A DNA stretch of 64,000 bases, from positions 62,001-126,000 of the forward strand of contig URIB01000003.1 in NCBI GenBank assembly GCA_900547785.1. Direction: 5' to 3'. The number at the start of each line of letters is the position of its first letter. Within the stretch, counting starts at the first letter, position 1. The notes beneath the pieces are model-generated. The model had not been told where the DNA came from and ran no database searches. It saw nothing but the letters and a program-made list of their open reading frames with translations. Positions 54,584 to 62,047 of the stretch are shown here, piece after piece. The translations under genes were made by a program, and so were the position numbers. Source of the stretch: an uncultured Dialister sp. GTDB lineage: Bacteria; Bacillota; Negativicutes; Veillonellales; Dialisteraceae.

Positions 54584-56530
54584 ATGGCAAAAAAAGGGAA
54601 AATTTTATCGTGTGCTGTCGTACTGGCTCTTGCAGGAATTGGGGGGGCAGGAGCGGTCGATGTGTATGAGCTTGATCCGGTAACGGTGACAGCGGAGCGT
54701 ATGGATACGAAAGAGTTGGAAACACCGTCCGCCGTTGAAGTGATAGGGGCGGAACGAATCGCCGCTACAGGGGCAAGTAATGTGCAGGAAGCTTTGAAAT
54801 ATTCGGCAGGCGTTATTGCAAGCAGCCAGGGACCGAAAGGACTCTCCCAAGGGACTATGTTTGCGAAAGCGGTGATACGCGGCGTGGAAAAAGGGACATT
54901 GGTACTTGTTGATGGTGTGCCGATGAACCAGAGCGGTATGTATCAATTACAGGATATTTCTACAGATGCGGTAGAAAAAATTGAAGTCGTCCGCGGCGGC
55001 GGCGCCGTCCTGTATGGATCAGAAGCGAGCGGCGGTGTCATCAATATCATTACCAAAGGAAAAAGAGATACGAAAATCAAGGCGGGACTCGGCAATTACG
55101 GACAGCAGAATTATGCCGTGAGCGCACAGGCGGGAAATAAATTCGGCATTACCTATGAATATGATCATTTAGGAAATGTTGACCATATTTCACACCCGTC
55201 CGGCGGAAGACCGGCGGGCATGTATTTTAATGTCGTTCGCGGTGAGCGTAACAATCTGAATTGGCGGTATAACCTCACCGATGATTTATACTTTACCCAT
55301 TCTTATTCCCACAGCAACAGCCATTATGTATACCGCTGGGACGGAAGAAACGGGAAAAATAAAGATGCCGTCGGACAGGATAAATTTTATGGAAATGATG
55401 AACATATGGCGGCGTTCCACTACGGAAAGGATGACTTGACAGGCAATTTTTATTATCACAAAAGAAATATGACGACAGACACAGCAAAGGTAAAGGTTGG
55501 ACCTGATAAAGATGGATATGATCCGTTGAAGAGAAAAATAACGAAATCGGAGAATAAAGATCAGTCCATCGGCTTTGATTTATCCAACCGCTGGCAATTC
55601 GATCAAGTTTCTTTCATGGTTGGCGGAGATTTCCGGCGGGATATGGCGAACGTTATCGAAACGGGAAAAGGAGAAAAGCATTACTCCCGTAATATGTATT
55701 CTCTTTTCGGGCAAGTCGGCTATGATTTTAGTGAACTGACCCGTGCGAACTTCAATTTCCGGCAGACCTGGGTAGAAAAGGATAAGGCAGGCAACAAATA
55801 TGATAAATTCACGCCGGAAATTATCTTGATGCATGACCTCAATCAGGATACCATGGTTTACGTAAAAGCGGGAAAATCTTTCATGATGCCGACCTTTAAG
55901 CAGCTGTATGGCGGCGGAAATGTGGTTGCTTCCCCGGGTCTTAAGCCTCAGTCGGGTACGCATTATGAAATCGGAGCGAAGAAAAATGTAGGAAAGTCCT
56001 CGTGGCGAATCGCTGCCTTCCACTACAATATAAAAGACAGCTTAGAGGCAAAAGATATTTCAGGGGCAAACGATTTTTCACAAATCGGATATGCGAATGA
56101 AGATATAAGAAATACGGGTCTGGAAATCGAATGGAAACGGAATCAAAGTGAAAATCTGTCCTACCGCCTGGGTGCCACATTCGGTCATCCGGAGAAACAG
56201 GAACGGGACGCAAAGGGAAAACTCGGAGACTGGCATGATTATTACGGAAAAATACAGTTGAACGGCGGTGTCACTTATAAAACCGGCAAACTGACCACTT
56301 CTTTCAATTTCAGCCATCTCGGACAAAGAACCAGAGACAGTAAACCTTATCAATCTTTCAAGAGTCAGTTCCTCACCAGCTTGAATTTCTCTTACCGGGC
56401 CAATGAAAACTGCCGGGCATTCCTCAACATTGATAACTTGCTGAACAGACAAGATATCATTTCTTCCTCGTCATCAAGCTTTTATAATTTAGGAAGAAAC
56501 TTTATGGCCGGCGTCGAATATAAATTCTGA
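54584..56530 (+). CDS. TonB-dependent outer-membrane receptor 1
   Basis: 648 residues. Signal peptide (MAKKGKILSCAVVLALAGIGGAGA) followed by a TonB-box-like DPVTVTAER, a plug domain (ETPSAVEVIG; VIRGVEKGTLVLVDGVPM; IEVVRGGGAVLYGSEASGGVINIITKG) at residues 30-160, and a 22-strand-type barrel ending in EYKF. It should import a bulky ligand (siderophore, haem, cobalamin or similar) using TonB energy; the ligand cannot be read. The signal peptide contains a G7 tract. Own promoter, structured leader and terminator. Its first 23 residues nearly match those of the second receptor while the rest is divergent. Confidence 0.93.
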   Translation: MAKKGKILSCAVVLALAGIGGAGAVDVYELDPVTVTAERMDTKELETPSAVEVIGAERIAATGASNVQEALKYSAGVIASSQGPKGLSQGTMFAKAVIRGVEKGTLVLVDGVPMNQSGMYQLQDISTDAVEKIEVVRGGGAVLYGSEASGGVINIITKGKRDTKIKAGLGNYGQQNYAVSAQAGNKFGITYEYDHLGNVDHISHPSGGRPAGMYFNVVRGERNNLNWRYNLTDDLYFTHSYSHSNSHYVYRWDGRNGKNKDAVGQDKFYGNDEHMAAFHYGKDDLTGNFYYHKRNMTTDTAKVKVGPDKDGYDPLKRKITKSENKDQSIGFDLSNRWQFDQVSFMVGGDFRRDMANVIETGKGEKHYSRNMYSLFGQVGYDFSELTRANFNFRQTWVEKDKAGNKYDKFTPEIILMHDLNQDTMVYVKAGKSFMMPTFKQLYGGGNVVASPGLKPQSGTHYEIGAKKNVGKSSWRIAAFHYNIKDSLEAKDISGANDFSQIGYANEDIRNTGLEIEWKRNQSENLSYRLGATFGHPEKQERDAKGKLGDWHDYYGKIQLNGGVTYKTGKLTTSFNFSHLGQRTRDSKPYQSFKSQFLTSLNFSYRANENCRAFLNIDNLLNRQDIISSSSSSFYNLGRNFMAGVEYKF

Positions 56531-56545
56531 TGCCTCTGTATCATA

Positions 56546-56588
56546 AAAATGAAGTGTAACATGATTCGTTGCACTTCATTTTTGTTTT
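56546..56588 (+). terminator. Terminator after TonB receptor 1
   Basis: AAAATGAAGTG-AAC and GTT-CACTTCATTTT with a short loop and a T-rich tail. Confidence 0.85.
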
Positions 56589-56658
56589 CCAACAATAAAA
56601 AGAAAATGCAAAAGATTAAAACAAATTAGCGGTAAAAATAAGAAAAAGGAATAAAAAT

Positions 56659-56687
56659 TTGACAAAATAGAAAATAACATGAATAAT
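56659..56687 (+). promoter_or_regulatory. Promoter of the second TonB receptor
   Basis: TTGACA (56659-56664), 17-base spacer, AATAAT (56682-56687). The 56531-56898 gap holds only this, the preceding terminator and the leader RNA. Confidence 0.65.
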
Positions 56688-56785
56688 ACAAAATATAAGA
56701 ACAATGATTTTCTATACAAATATTTTCTTTTTTCTATAAGGAGACGGGCGGAAGTAAAATAATCGGGTTCCGTTCTTTTTTATGG

Positions 56786-56864
56786 TCATCAGTCAGGCGG
56801 GCGAAACAAAGGAAAGCCCTGCCGGAGACTTATGATATAGATTCATCTTTCTGAGAAGAAAGAT
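56786..56864 (+). ncRNA. Structured leader RNA, copy 2 (unassigned cis-regulatory candidate)
   Basis: P1: TCAT-C-AGTC (56786-56794) pairs with GACT-T-ATGA (56827-56835). P2: GGCGGGC (56796-56802) pairs with GCCCTGCC (56816-56823), again with one bulged C. Loop GAAACAAAGGAAA. P3: ATCTTTCT/AGAAAGAT (56845-56864) closed by GAGA. Compared with copy 1, one P1 pair changes C-G to T-A and one P2 pair A-T to G-C, both compensated. Confidence 0.65.
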
Positions 56865-56898
56865 ATGTATTTGATGTGTCATATGAGGAGGAAATAAT

Positions 56899-58761
56899 AT
56901 GGCAAAAAGAGGGAAAATTTTAACGTGTGCCGTTGTACTGGCTCTTGCAGGAATTGGGGGGGCGGGAGCAGCCGATGTGTATGAATTGAATCCTATTGTC
57001 GTGACCGCACAGAGAACGAAGAAAACGGAAATCAATACGCCGGTTACGGAAACGATTGTTACTACGAAAAAAATCGAAGAAGCGGGCTATAAAAATGCAT
57101 TCGATATCATTGAAAGCCAGGTCGGTTTATCAAGTACAGGCTACGGGGATGCGGGACAGGATTTCGGTTTCAGTTCAGGCCGTACCGTCATTCGTGGCTA
57201 TGATCGCGGTACATTGGTAATGGTAGACGGGATTCCCGTCAATTTAAAAAATTATAATTCCTTAGACGGCATTCCTGTGGATATGATTGAGAAAGTGGAA
57301 ATCATCAAAGGCGCTTCGGGGACTCTCTACGGAGCGGAAGCGATGGGCGGTGTCATCAATATTATCACCAAACGTCCGGAAGGCATGAAACCGGAATTTA
57401 CGATCAAAGGGACGGTAGGCAATTATTACAAGGATTTTGGCGTCAATTATTCCGATGACCGTTTCATCATCGGCTTGCAGAAAGAATATTCCAATAAAAA
57501 TGATAATGCCAACGATTATCCGGGGTGGTCGGATTATGACTGGAGAAATGGAAGAGGGCAGAAAAACAGAGCGACTATCGTTGCGAAAGTGACGGATGAA
57601 ATTACAGCAAATTTGATGTACCAGGACGGACATATTACCAGATGGTCACAAAGTCCTAAAAAGCCAAAACTGAAATATAACTATAATCATAAAGACCGTC
57701 GTATGACAGCAGGTATTCACTACGCCGGCAAAGACAACGGAGTAGAAGCTACTGTAGGATATAACGCCCGTAAAACTTATGGTGATAATTATGCGACAGG
57801 TGGATTAATTGACTCCTCTGCTAATCTGCAAAGTTACATAGGGGATATCCAAAAGACGTGGGACTTTGGTAAGGACACATTGATTGCAGGGTATACCTTT
57901 AAGCGGGAGAGTTATGAGGGGCTGGCCGGGAAAAAACCGACAGGACACAGGACGAATAATGCAATCTATTTGTCCTACGACCATGCCTTTACCGATTATT
58001 TCAGTGCCACTTTAGGACTTCGCGGAGAGTTTATCGATGATGTTTTGGATAATCAGCGTGTATTTACTCCGCAAATCCAGACTTTATACAAAATGAATGA
58101 CACAACGTCATGGTATATCAATATAGGTAAAGCATTCCAGATGCCTACGGTAGATGATGAATTGAAATACAGTTCCGTGACGGGGCTCAAGCCGGAAAAA
58201 GGATGGACCTATGAAACGGGAATCAAAAAACTGATCGGAAATGACAGCAGCTTGCGGATTGCGGTTTACCACATGGATTTTGATAACAAAATCGGTTGGA
58301 AAGAATTGATACCCGGTGATTCCAGCAGTAATGTGGCGTATAACAAAGGGGAATTTAGAAATACGGGCGTGGAAGCGGAGTATGATAAGACAGTCAATGC
58401 GCACTGGAACTACTCCCTCGGCTTAGGAGTCAGCAATCCCGAGATCCGGGATCCATCCAAGAAGACTTCTAAATGGGAGAGAGACTCCGCACGGATCGAC
58501 GGAGTGGCGTCCGTCACTTACCGGACGGACAAATTGAGAAGTACGCTCTCTTATAAATATCTGGGAGACAGAGAGTATTATAAGAACAGACAGGTTCCCA
58601 GCCGTTCCCGCTTCACATGGAATACGATTTATGATGTAACGGACAACGATACGGTTACACTGACGCTGAATAATTTATTTGACCATAAGAACTATGCGAA
58701 CAGATACGGTAATTTGGAATTACCGTTCAATTGGAAGCTTTCTTATTCCCACAAATTTTAA
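56899..58761 (+). CDS. TonB-dependent outer-membrane receptor 2
   Basis: 620 residues. Signal peptide MAKRGKILTCAVVLALAGIGGAGA, TonB-box-like NPIVVTAQR, plug (NTPVTETIVT; TVIRGYDRGTLVMVDGIPV; VEIIKGASGTLYGAEAMGGVINIITKRP) and a barrel ending LSYSHKF. The plug and barrel differ substantially from receptor 1, so ligands probably differ. The ligand is unknown. It shares promoter type, leader RNA, ribosome site (GAGGAGG) and the G7 signal-peptide tract with receptor 1. A terminator follows. The next gene is an MFS transporter with a separate promoter. Confidence 0.93.
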   Translation: MAKRGKILTCAVVLALAGIGGAGAADVYELNPIVVTAQRTKKTEINTPVTETIVTTKKIEEAGYKNAFDIIESQVGLSSTGYGDAGQDFGFSSGRTVIRGYDRGTLVMVDGIPVNLKNYNSLDGIPVDMIEKVEIIKGASGTLYGAEAMGGVINIITKRPEGMKPEFTIKGTVGNYYKDFGVNYSDDRFIIGLQKEYSNKNDNANDYPGWSDYDWRNGRGQKNRATIVAKVTDEITANLMYQDGHITRWSQSPKKPKLKYNYNHKDRRMTAGIHYAGKDNGVEATVGYNARKTYGDNYATGGLIDSSANLQSYIGDIQKTWDFGKDTLIAGYTFKRESYEGLAGKKPTGHRTNNAIYLSYDHAFTDYFSATLGLRGEFIDDVLDNQRVFTPQIQTLYKMNDTTSWYINIGKAFQMPTVDDELKYSSVTGLKPEKGWTYETGIKKLIGNDSSLRIAVYHMDFDNKIGWKELIPGDSSSNVAYNKGEFRNTGVEAEYDKTVNAHWNYSLGLGVSNPEIRDPSKKTSKWERDSARIDGVASVTYRTDKLRSTLSYKYLGDREYYKNRQVPSRSRFTWNTIYDVTDNDTVTLTLNNLFDHKNYANRYGNLELPFNWKLSYSHKF

Positions 58762-58771
58762 AATAGAAATG

Positions 58772-58805
58772 AAAACGGCTTTTCCGTATGGGAGAGCCGT
58801 TTTTG
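58772..58805 (+). terminator. Terminator after TonB receptor 2
   Basis: AAAACGGCT and AGCCGTTTT stem, 14-base loop, TTTTTG tail. Confidence 0.85.
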
Positions 58806-58860
58806 TTCTGCAAATTGTATTGATTCTGAATTTTCTTTTATGTATCTACCAAATATTGTA

Positions 58861-58889
58861 TTGACGGTGAAAAATTTTCGTGATACGAT
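58861..58889 (+). promoter_or_regulatory. Promoter of the riboswitch-MFS transcript
   Basis: TTGACG (58861-58866), 17-base spacer, TACGAT (58884-58889). Confidence 0.7.
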
Positions 58890-58903
58890 AGGAACACAAT
58901 TTC

Positions 58904-59013
58904 AGAGGGTATATAGGACTGACGGACTGGTGGAAATGACCACATGGACTATATATCTTGCGTAAGCCGGCCGTCTGGGCAGGGAAACCTACTCGGGCGG
59001 CTTTGTGTTTGTC
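58904..59013 (+). ncRNA. ZTP riboswitch (pfl motif) with terminator platform
   Basis: P1 GGTATATAG (58908-58916) pairs with CTATATATC (58949-58957). The conserved GGACTGACGG follows the 5' strand, with hairpin GTGG-AAATGA-CCAC, then a linker with a small CTTGCGTAAG stem and the signature GCCGGCCGTCTGGGC (58967-58980). The bases AAGCCG-CCG (58964-58973) can instead pair with CGG-CGGCTT (58994-59003), followed by TTGTGTTTGT, making a terminator that competes with the aptamer's P3. ZTP (ZMP-triphosphate) signals shortage of 10-formyl-THF, so the downstream gene should turn on under folate/one-carbon stress. Confidence 0.88.
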
Positions 59014-59043
59014 CATTTCCTTTCGATAAGAACAGGAGGGCGT

Positions 59044-60279
59044 ATGATGAAAAGAAATAAATGGGGCATGGCGTTGGCGGCGGTGGGGATTCACTTGTGT
59101 ATAGGCAGTGTCTATGCCTGGAGTGTTTTGACGAAACCGGTGATGGAAGACATGGGGCTGTCTCTTTCAGGGGTGACATGGGCATTTTCGATTGCCATTT
59201 TATTTTTAGGCATGTCCGCCGGATTTCTCGGAGGTTTGGTGGAACGAATCGGACCGAGATATTCGGGTTGGCTTTCCGCCTGCTTTTTTGGAACGGGCAT
59301 GCTGGGAACGGCGCTTGCGATTTCATGGAAATCACCTTTTTTACTCTATCTGTTTTACGGTTGTCTGGGCGGAATCGGTCTGGGAACGGGATATATTACG
59401 CCCGTATCGACGTTGGTGAAATGGTTTCCCCGTCACCGCGGTTTTGCGACAGGACTTGCGATTATGGGATTCGGATTTTCCGCGCTCCTTGCAGGACCTG
59501 CTATGCAATATCTGACATCTACGGTGGGACTGGTTTCCAATTTTTTCATTTTGGGAGCGGTTTATTTTGTCATCATCGTTCTTTCCGCTTCCTATCTGCG
59601 GCCGCCCCGCAAAGGAGAAGTGGCGCCCCGCCCCGAAGAGGGACTGCGGAAACAAACGGACACACGAAAGCAGAGGACTGCCACAGAATCGTCATTGACA
59701 AGAAAAGAAGCGATGCGCACTTGGAAATGGTATGCGCTCTGGTGGATTTTCTTTACCAATATCACTTGCGGAATCGGACTTCTTGCCATCGTATCTCCGA
59801 TGGCACAGGAGGTGATTCATATGACGGCGGCGGAAGCGGCATCCTTTGTGGGAATCATCGGCATCATCAATGGGGCGGGACGGATTATATGGTCGACCGT
59901 TTCGGACCGGATCGGGAGGGGATTGACGTATATATTATTTTTTACTTTTGAAATCGCCGCTTTTTATCTGCTGGCACAGACGGGAGACGTTTTTCTGTTT
60001 GAATGGATCGTGTTAGCCATTATCAGCTGCTACGGCGGAGGATTTTCCTGCATGCCCGCCTATTTATCGGATCTGTTCGGAGTCAGACAGCTGGCGGCCA
60101 TACACGGGAGCATTCTCACCGCCTGGGGCATTGCAGGCATAGCGGGACCTTTGGTGCTGGCGATGATGAAAGAAATGACGGGAGGTTACGAAGCAACGCT
60201 GTATTTATTTTCAGCTATGATGGCTTTGGCACTGGTCATTGCAGCCGTTCTTCACCTGTCGAACCGGAAAGCCGTGTAA
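59044..60279 (+). CDS. MFS transporter, oxalate/formate antiporter (OxlT-like) family
   Basis: 411 residues, about 12 membrane segments. Family features: GIHLCIGSVYAWSVL at the first segment, LGGLVERIGPRYSGW between segments 2 and 3, GCLGGIGLGTGYITPVSTLVKWFP, and CGGG-like GGGFSCMPAYLSDLFG in the second half. Relatives exchange oxalate for formate or carry monocarboxylates; the substrate here is not proven. Control by a ZTP riboswitch suggests a link to formate or one-carbon supply. ATG codons at 59044 and 59047 both fit AGGAGGG. No clear terminator follows. Confidence 0.85.
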   Translation: MMKRNKWGMALAAVGIHLCIGSVYAWSVLTKPVMEDMGLSLSGVTWAFSIAILFLGMSAGFLGGLVERIGPRYSGWLSACFFGTGMLGTALAISWKSPFLLYLFYGCLGGIGLGTGYITPVSTLVKWFPRHRGFATGLAIMGFGFSALLAGPAMQYLTSTVGLVSNFFILGAVYFVIIVLSASYLRPPRKGEVAPRPEEGLRKQTDTRKQRTATESSLTRKEAMRTWKWYALWWIFFTNITCGIGLLAIVSPMAQEVIHMTAAEAASFVGIIGIINGAGRIIWSTVSDRIGRGLTYILFFTFEIAAFYLLAQTGDVFLFEWIVLAIISCYGGGFSCMPAYLSDLFGVRQLAAIHGSILTAWGIAGIAGPLVLAMMKEMTGGYEATLYLFSAMMALALVIAAVLHLSNRKAV

Positions 60280-60389
60280 ATATCTGTTATATAGAAGAAT
60301 TAAATTCATGCCTGTCATTCTTGAACGAAGTGCTGGCAAGTGAACTGCTTTTCGAGGAGCAAAGCGACACTGGAAAAGTGAGTGAGTAG
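60280..60389. other. Start of repeat-rich intergenic region
   Basis: No gene seen. It contains CCTGTCATTCTTGAACGAAGTG (60311-60332 region), one of several copies of a phrase repeated to the right. The whole gap to panB (60280-61117) is a mosaic of short repeats without coding potential that I trust. Confidence 0.7.
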
Positions 60390-60544
60390 AAAAGGAAAGA
60401 ATATCAATCGCAAGCTGTCCTCGGACACGGGGAAAGTGTCAGCGAAGCCGTCGAAAGGGGCAAGTGTGAGCAGATACGAAAAAAACAGTTTTGCAGAACG
60501 GTATTAAATATCTGCCCGTCATTCTCGAACGAAGTGAAGAATCC
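60390..60544 (+). repeat. Type B repeat, direct copy 1
   Basis: 155 bases from AAAAGGAAAGAATATCAATCG through the B core (CTGTCC..CGGGGAAAGTGTCAGCGAAG..GGGGCAAGTGTGAGCAGA) to a hairpin CCCGTCATTCTCGAAC..GTGAAGAATCC. Matches 60717-60916 closely apart from a 45-base net insertion there. Confidence 0.88.
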
Positions 60545-60587
60545 AGGCAAAGAAAGCGGGTGTTAAATACGCTTTTTGCAATTAACC

Positions 60588-60672
60588 TATGCCGGATTCT
60601 TCGCTAAGAGTCATATTATATTCTTTTCTCTTATTAACATTCGGTTTTGCCCGCCGCTCAAGAATGACGGCA
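60588..60672 (-). repeat. Hairpin-ended repeat, inverted copy
   Basis: On the minus strand CCGTCATTCTTGAGCG ... GCGAAGAATCCGGC brackets about 50 bases of unrelated AT-rich sequence. The same outer arms close a 10-base loop in the copy at 60517-60544. Confidence 0.7.
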
Positions 60673-60716
60673 GAGGTGCATTGCATTTTTCAATGGCATT
60701 AAATGGTAGTTGTTAC

Positions 60717-60916
60717 AAAAGGAAAGAATATCAATCGTAAGCTGTCCCCGCTTGTCGGAGAAAGTGTCAGCAAAGCTGACGAAAGGGGTAAGTGTGAGCA
60801 GACATGAAAAACGGATTTTGCAGAACGGTATTAAATACCTGCCCGTCATTCTTGAACAGTCGTAAAAAGCGGTCGGGAATACAATAATAAAAAATACGAG
60901 GTAGAGTGAAGAATCC
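60717..60916 (+). repeat. Type B repeat, direct copy 2, with an insertion in its terminal hairpin
   Basis: Parallel to 60390-60544. Between ATTCTTGAAC and GTGAAGAATCC, 48 bases replace three. Confidence 0.88.
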
Positions 60917-60947
60917 GGGCTGAGGTTGCAAGATTTAACTGTTCTGA

Positions 60948-61049
60948 CCTGTGTACACCAACTTGCCCCTATCGCCTCGCAAGCTCGGCACTTCCCTCCG
61001 AGTTCGGGGGAAGCAACGGCTAAGTAAAAAGAAATCAGTTTTTTATAAA
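60948..61049 (-). repeat. Inverted repeat A, right copy
   Basis: Reverse complement of 54132-54236 with about a dozen differences, mostly in the AT-rich end; the core from CTTCCCCCGAACTCGG to CACAGG has one missing base and one substitution. Confidence 0.88.
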
Positions 61050-61117
61050 AGGTACTCAATATTTTTTTCGTATCCGTTGGGATGCATTCAAAACAGCTCT
61101 TTGATAAGATATCCAAA

Positions 61118-61160
61118 TAAAAAAGCATCGTATCCGAAGAATCGGATTTGATGCTTTTTG
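61118..61160 (-). terminator. Terminator after panB
   Basis: Minus-strand AAAAAGCATC and GATGCTTTTTT with an inner ATCCGA/TCGGAT stem. Confidence 0.88.
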
Positions 61161-61189
61161 TATTTATTTCTTTTTTCAATCAGGAAATT

Positions 61190-62047
61190 TTATTTCTTTG
61201 CCTGATATTCCCGATCCAGTTCCGCCAGATATTCGTCGGAGCAATCGCTTTTCACATAGGATTCTTCTGCGGCAGGGAAGCTTTCGTCCTGCACGGCTCT
61301 GTGGTAGCTTTGATAGGCGTCAATCATGGCTTGTCCGATTTCTCCGAAATGGCGGACAAATTTGGGGTTAAATTCCATATTCATTCCCAAGAGATCCTGA
61401 CTGACGAGAACCTGACCGTCACAGTCTTTTCCTGCGCCGATTCCGATGGTAACCATTTCCGTATGTTTTGTGATTAATCCGGCAAGTTTGGGCGGAACGC
61501 ATTCGAGAACGCACATGAAAGCGCCGGCTTTTTGGACAGCCAGGGCATCTTCAAGAATCTGCCGTGCTTTTTCTTCTCCTTTTCCCTGCACTTTGAATCC
61601 GCCGAAGGCATTCCATGATTGGGGCGTCATGCCGATGTGGGCGCAAACGGGAATACCTGCCGCGGTGATGGCACGGATTTGTTCCGTTACGGAAGCGCCG
61701 CCTTCCAGTTTTACAGCGTTGGCACCGGTTTCTTTGATGAGCCTGCCTGCATTTTCCGTGGCCTGCGCGACGGAAACCTGATAGCTCATAAAGGGCATAT
61801 CCATGATAATAAAGGGATTTTTGGCACCGCGGACAACGCTGCGTCCGTAGACAATCATTTCATCTACAGTGACGGGGAGCGTGTCGGGATATCCCTGCAT
61901 GGTCATGCCCAGACTGTCGCCTACCAGAATGGTGTGAATGCCTGCCGCATCAACGAGTTTTGCCATGCTGTAGTCGTAGCAGGTGACTTGTGTGATTTTT
62001 TCACCGTTTTGTTTCATTTCCAATAATTTGGGAACTGTCATTCTCAT
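61190..62047 (-). CDS. panB: 3-methyl-2-oxobutanoate hydroxymethyltransferase
   Basis: Adds a hydroxymethyl group from 5,10-methylene-THF to ketoisovalerate, giving ketopantoate. It has 285 residues. Signatures: TCYDYSMAKLVDAAGIHTILVGDSLGMTMQGY (Mg2+-binding Asp and Ser), MDMPFMSYQ, NAVKLEGG, CAHIGMTPQSWNAFGGF and the C-terminal KFVRHFGEIGQAMIDA. It overlaps the DUF2520 gene by four bases. panC and panD are not downstream here. Confidence 0.96.
   Translation of the reverse strand: MRMTVPKLLEMKQNGEKITQVTCYDYSMAKLVDAAGIHTILVGDSLGMTMQGYPDTLPVTVDEMIVYGRSVVRGAKNPFIIMDMPFMSYQVSVAQATENAGRLIKETGANAVKLEGGASVTEQIRAITAAGIPVCAHIGMTPQSWNAFGGFKVQGKGEEKARQILEDALAVQKAGAFMCVLECVPPKLAGLITKHTEMVTIGIGAGKDCDGQVLVSQDLLGMNMEFNPKFVRHFGEIGQAMIDAYQSYHRAVQDESFPAAEESYVKSDCSDEYLAELDREYQAKK

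Noticed and set aside
60658..61179. A 173-residue minus-strand frame in the repeat region
   Set aside because: It crosses two repeat families and the panB terminator and lacks a ribosome site.
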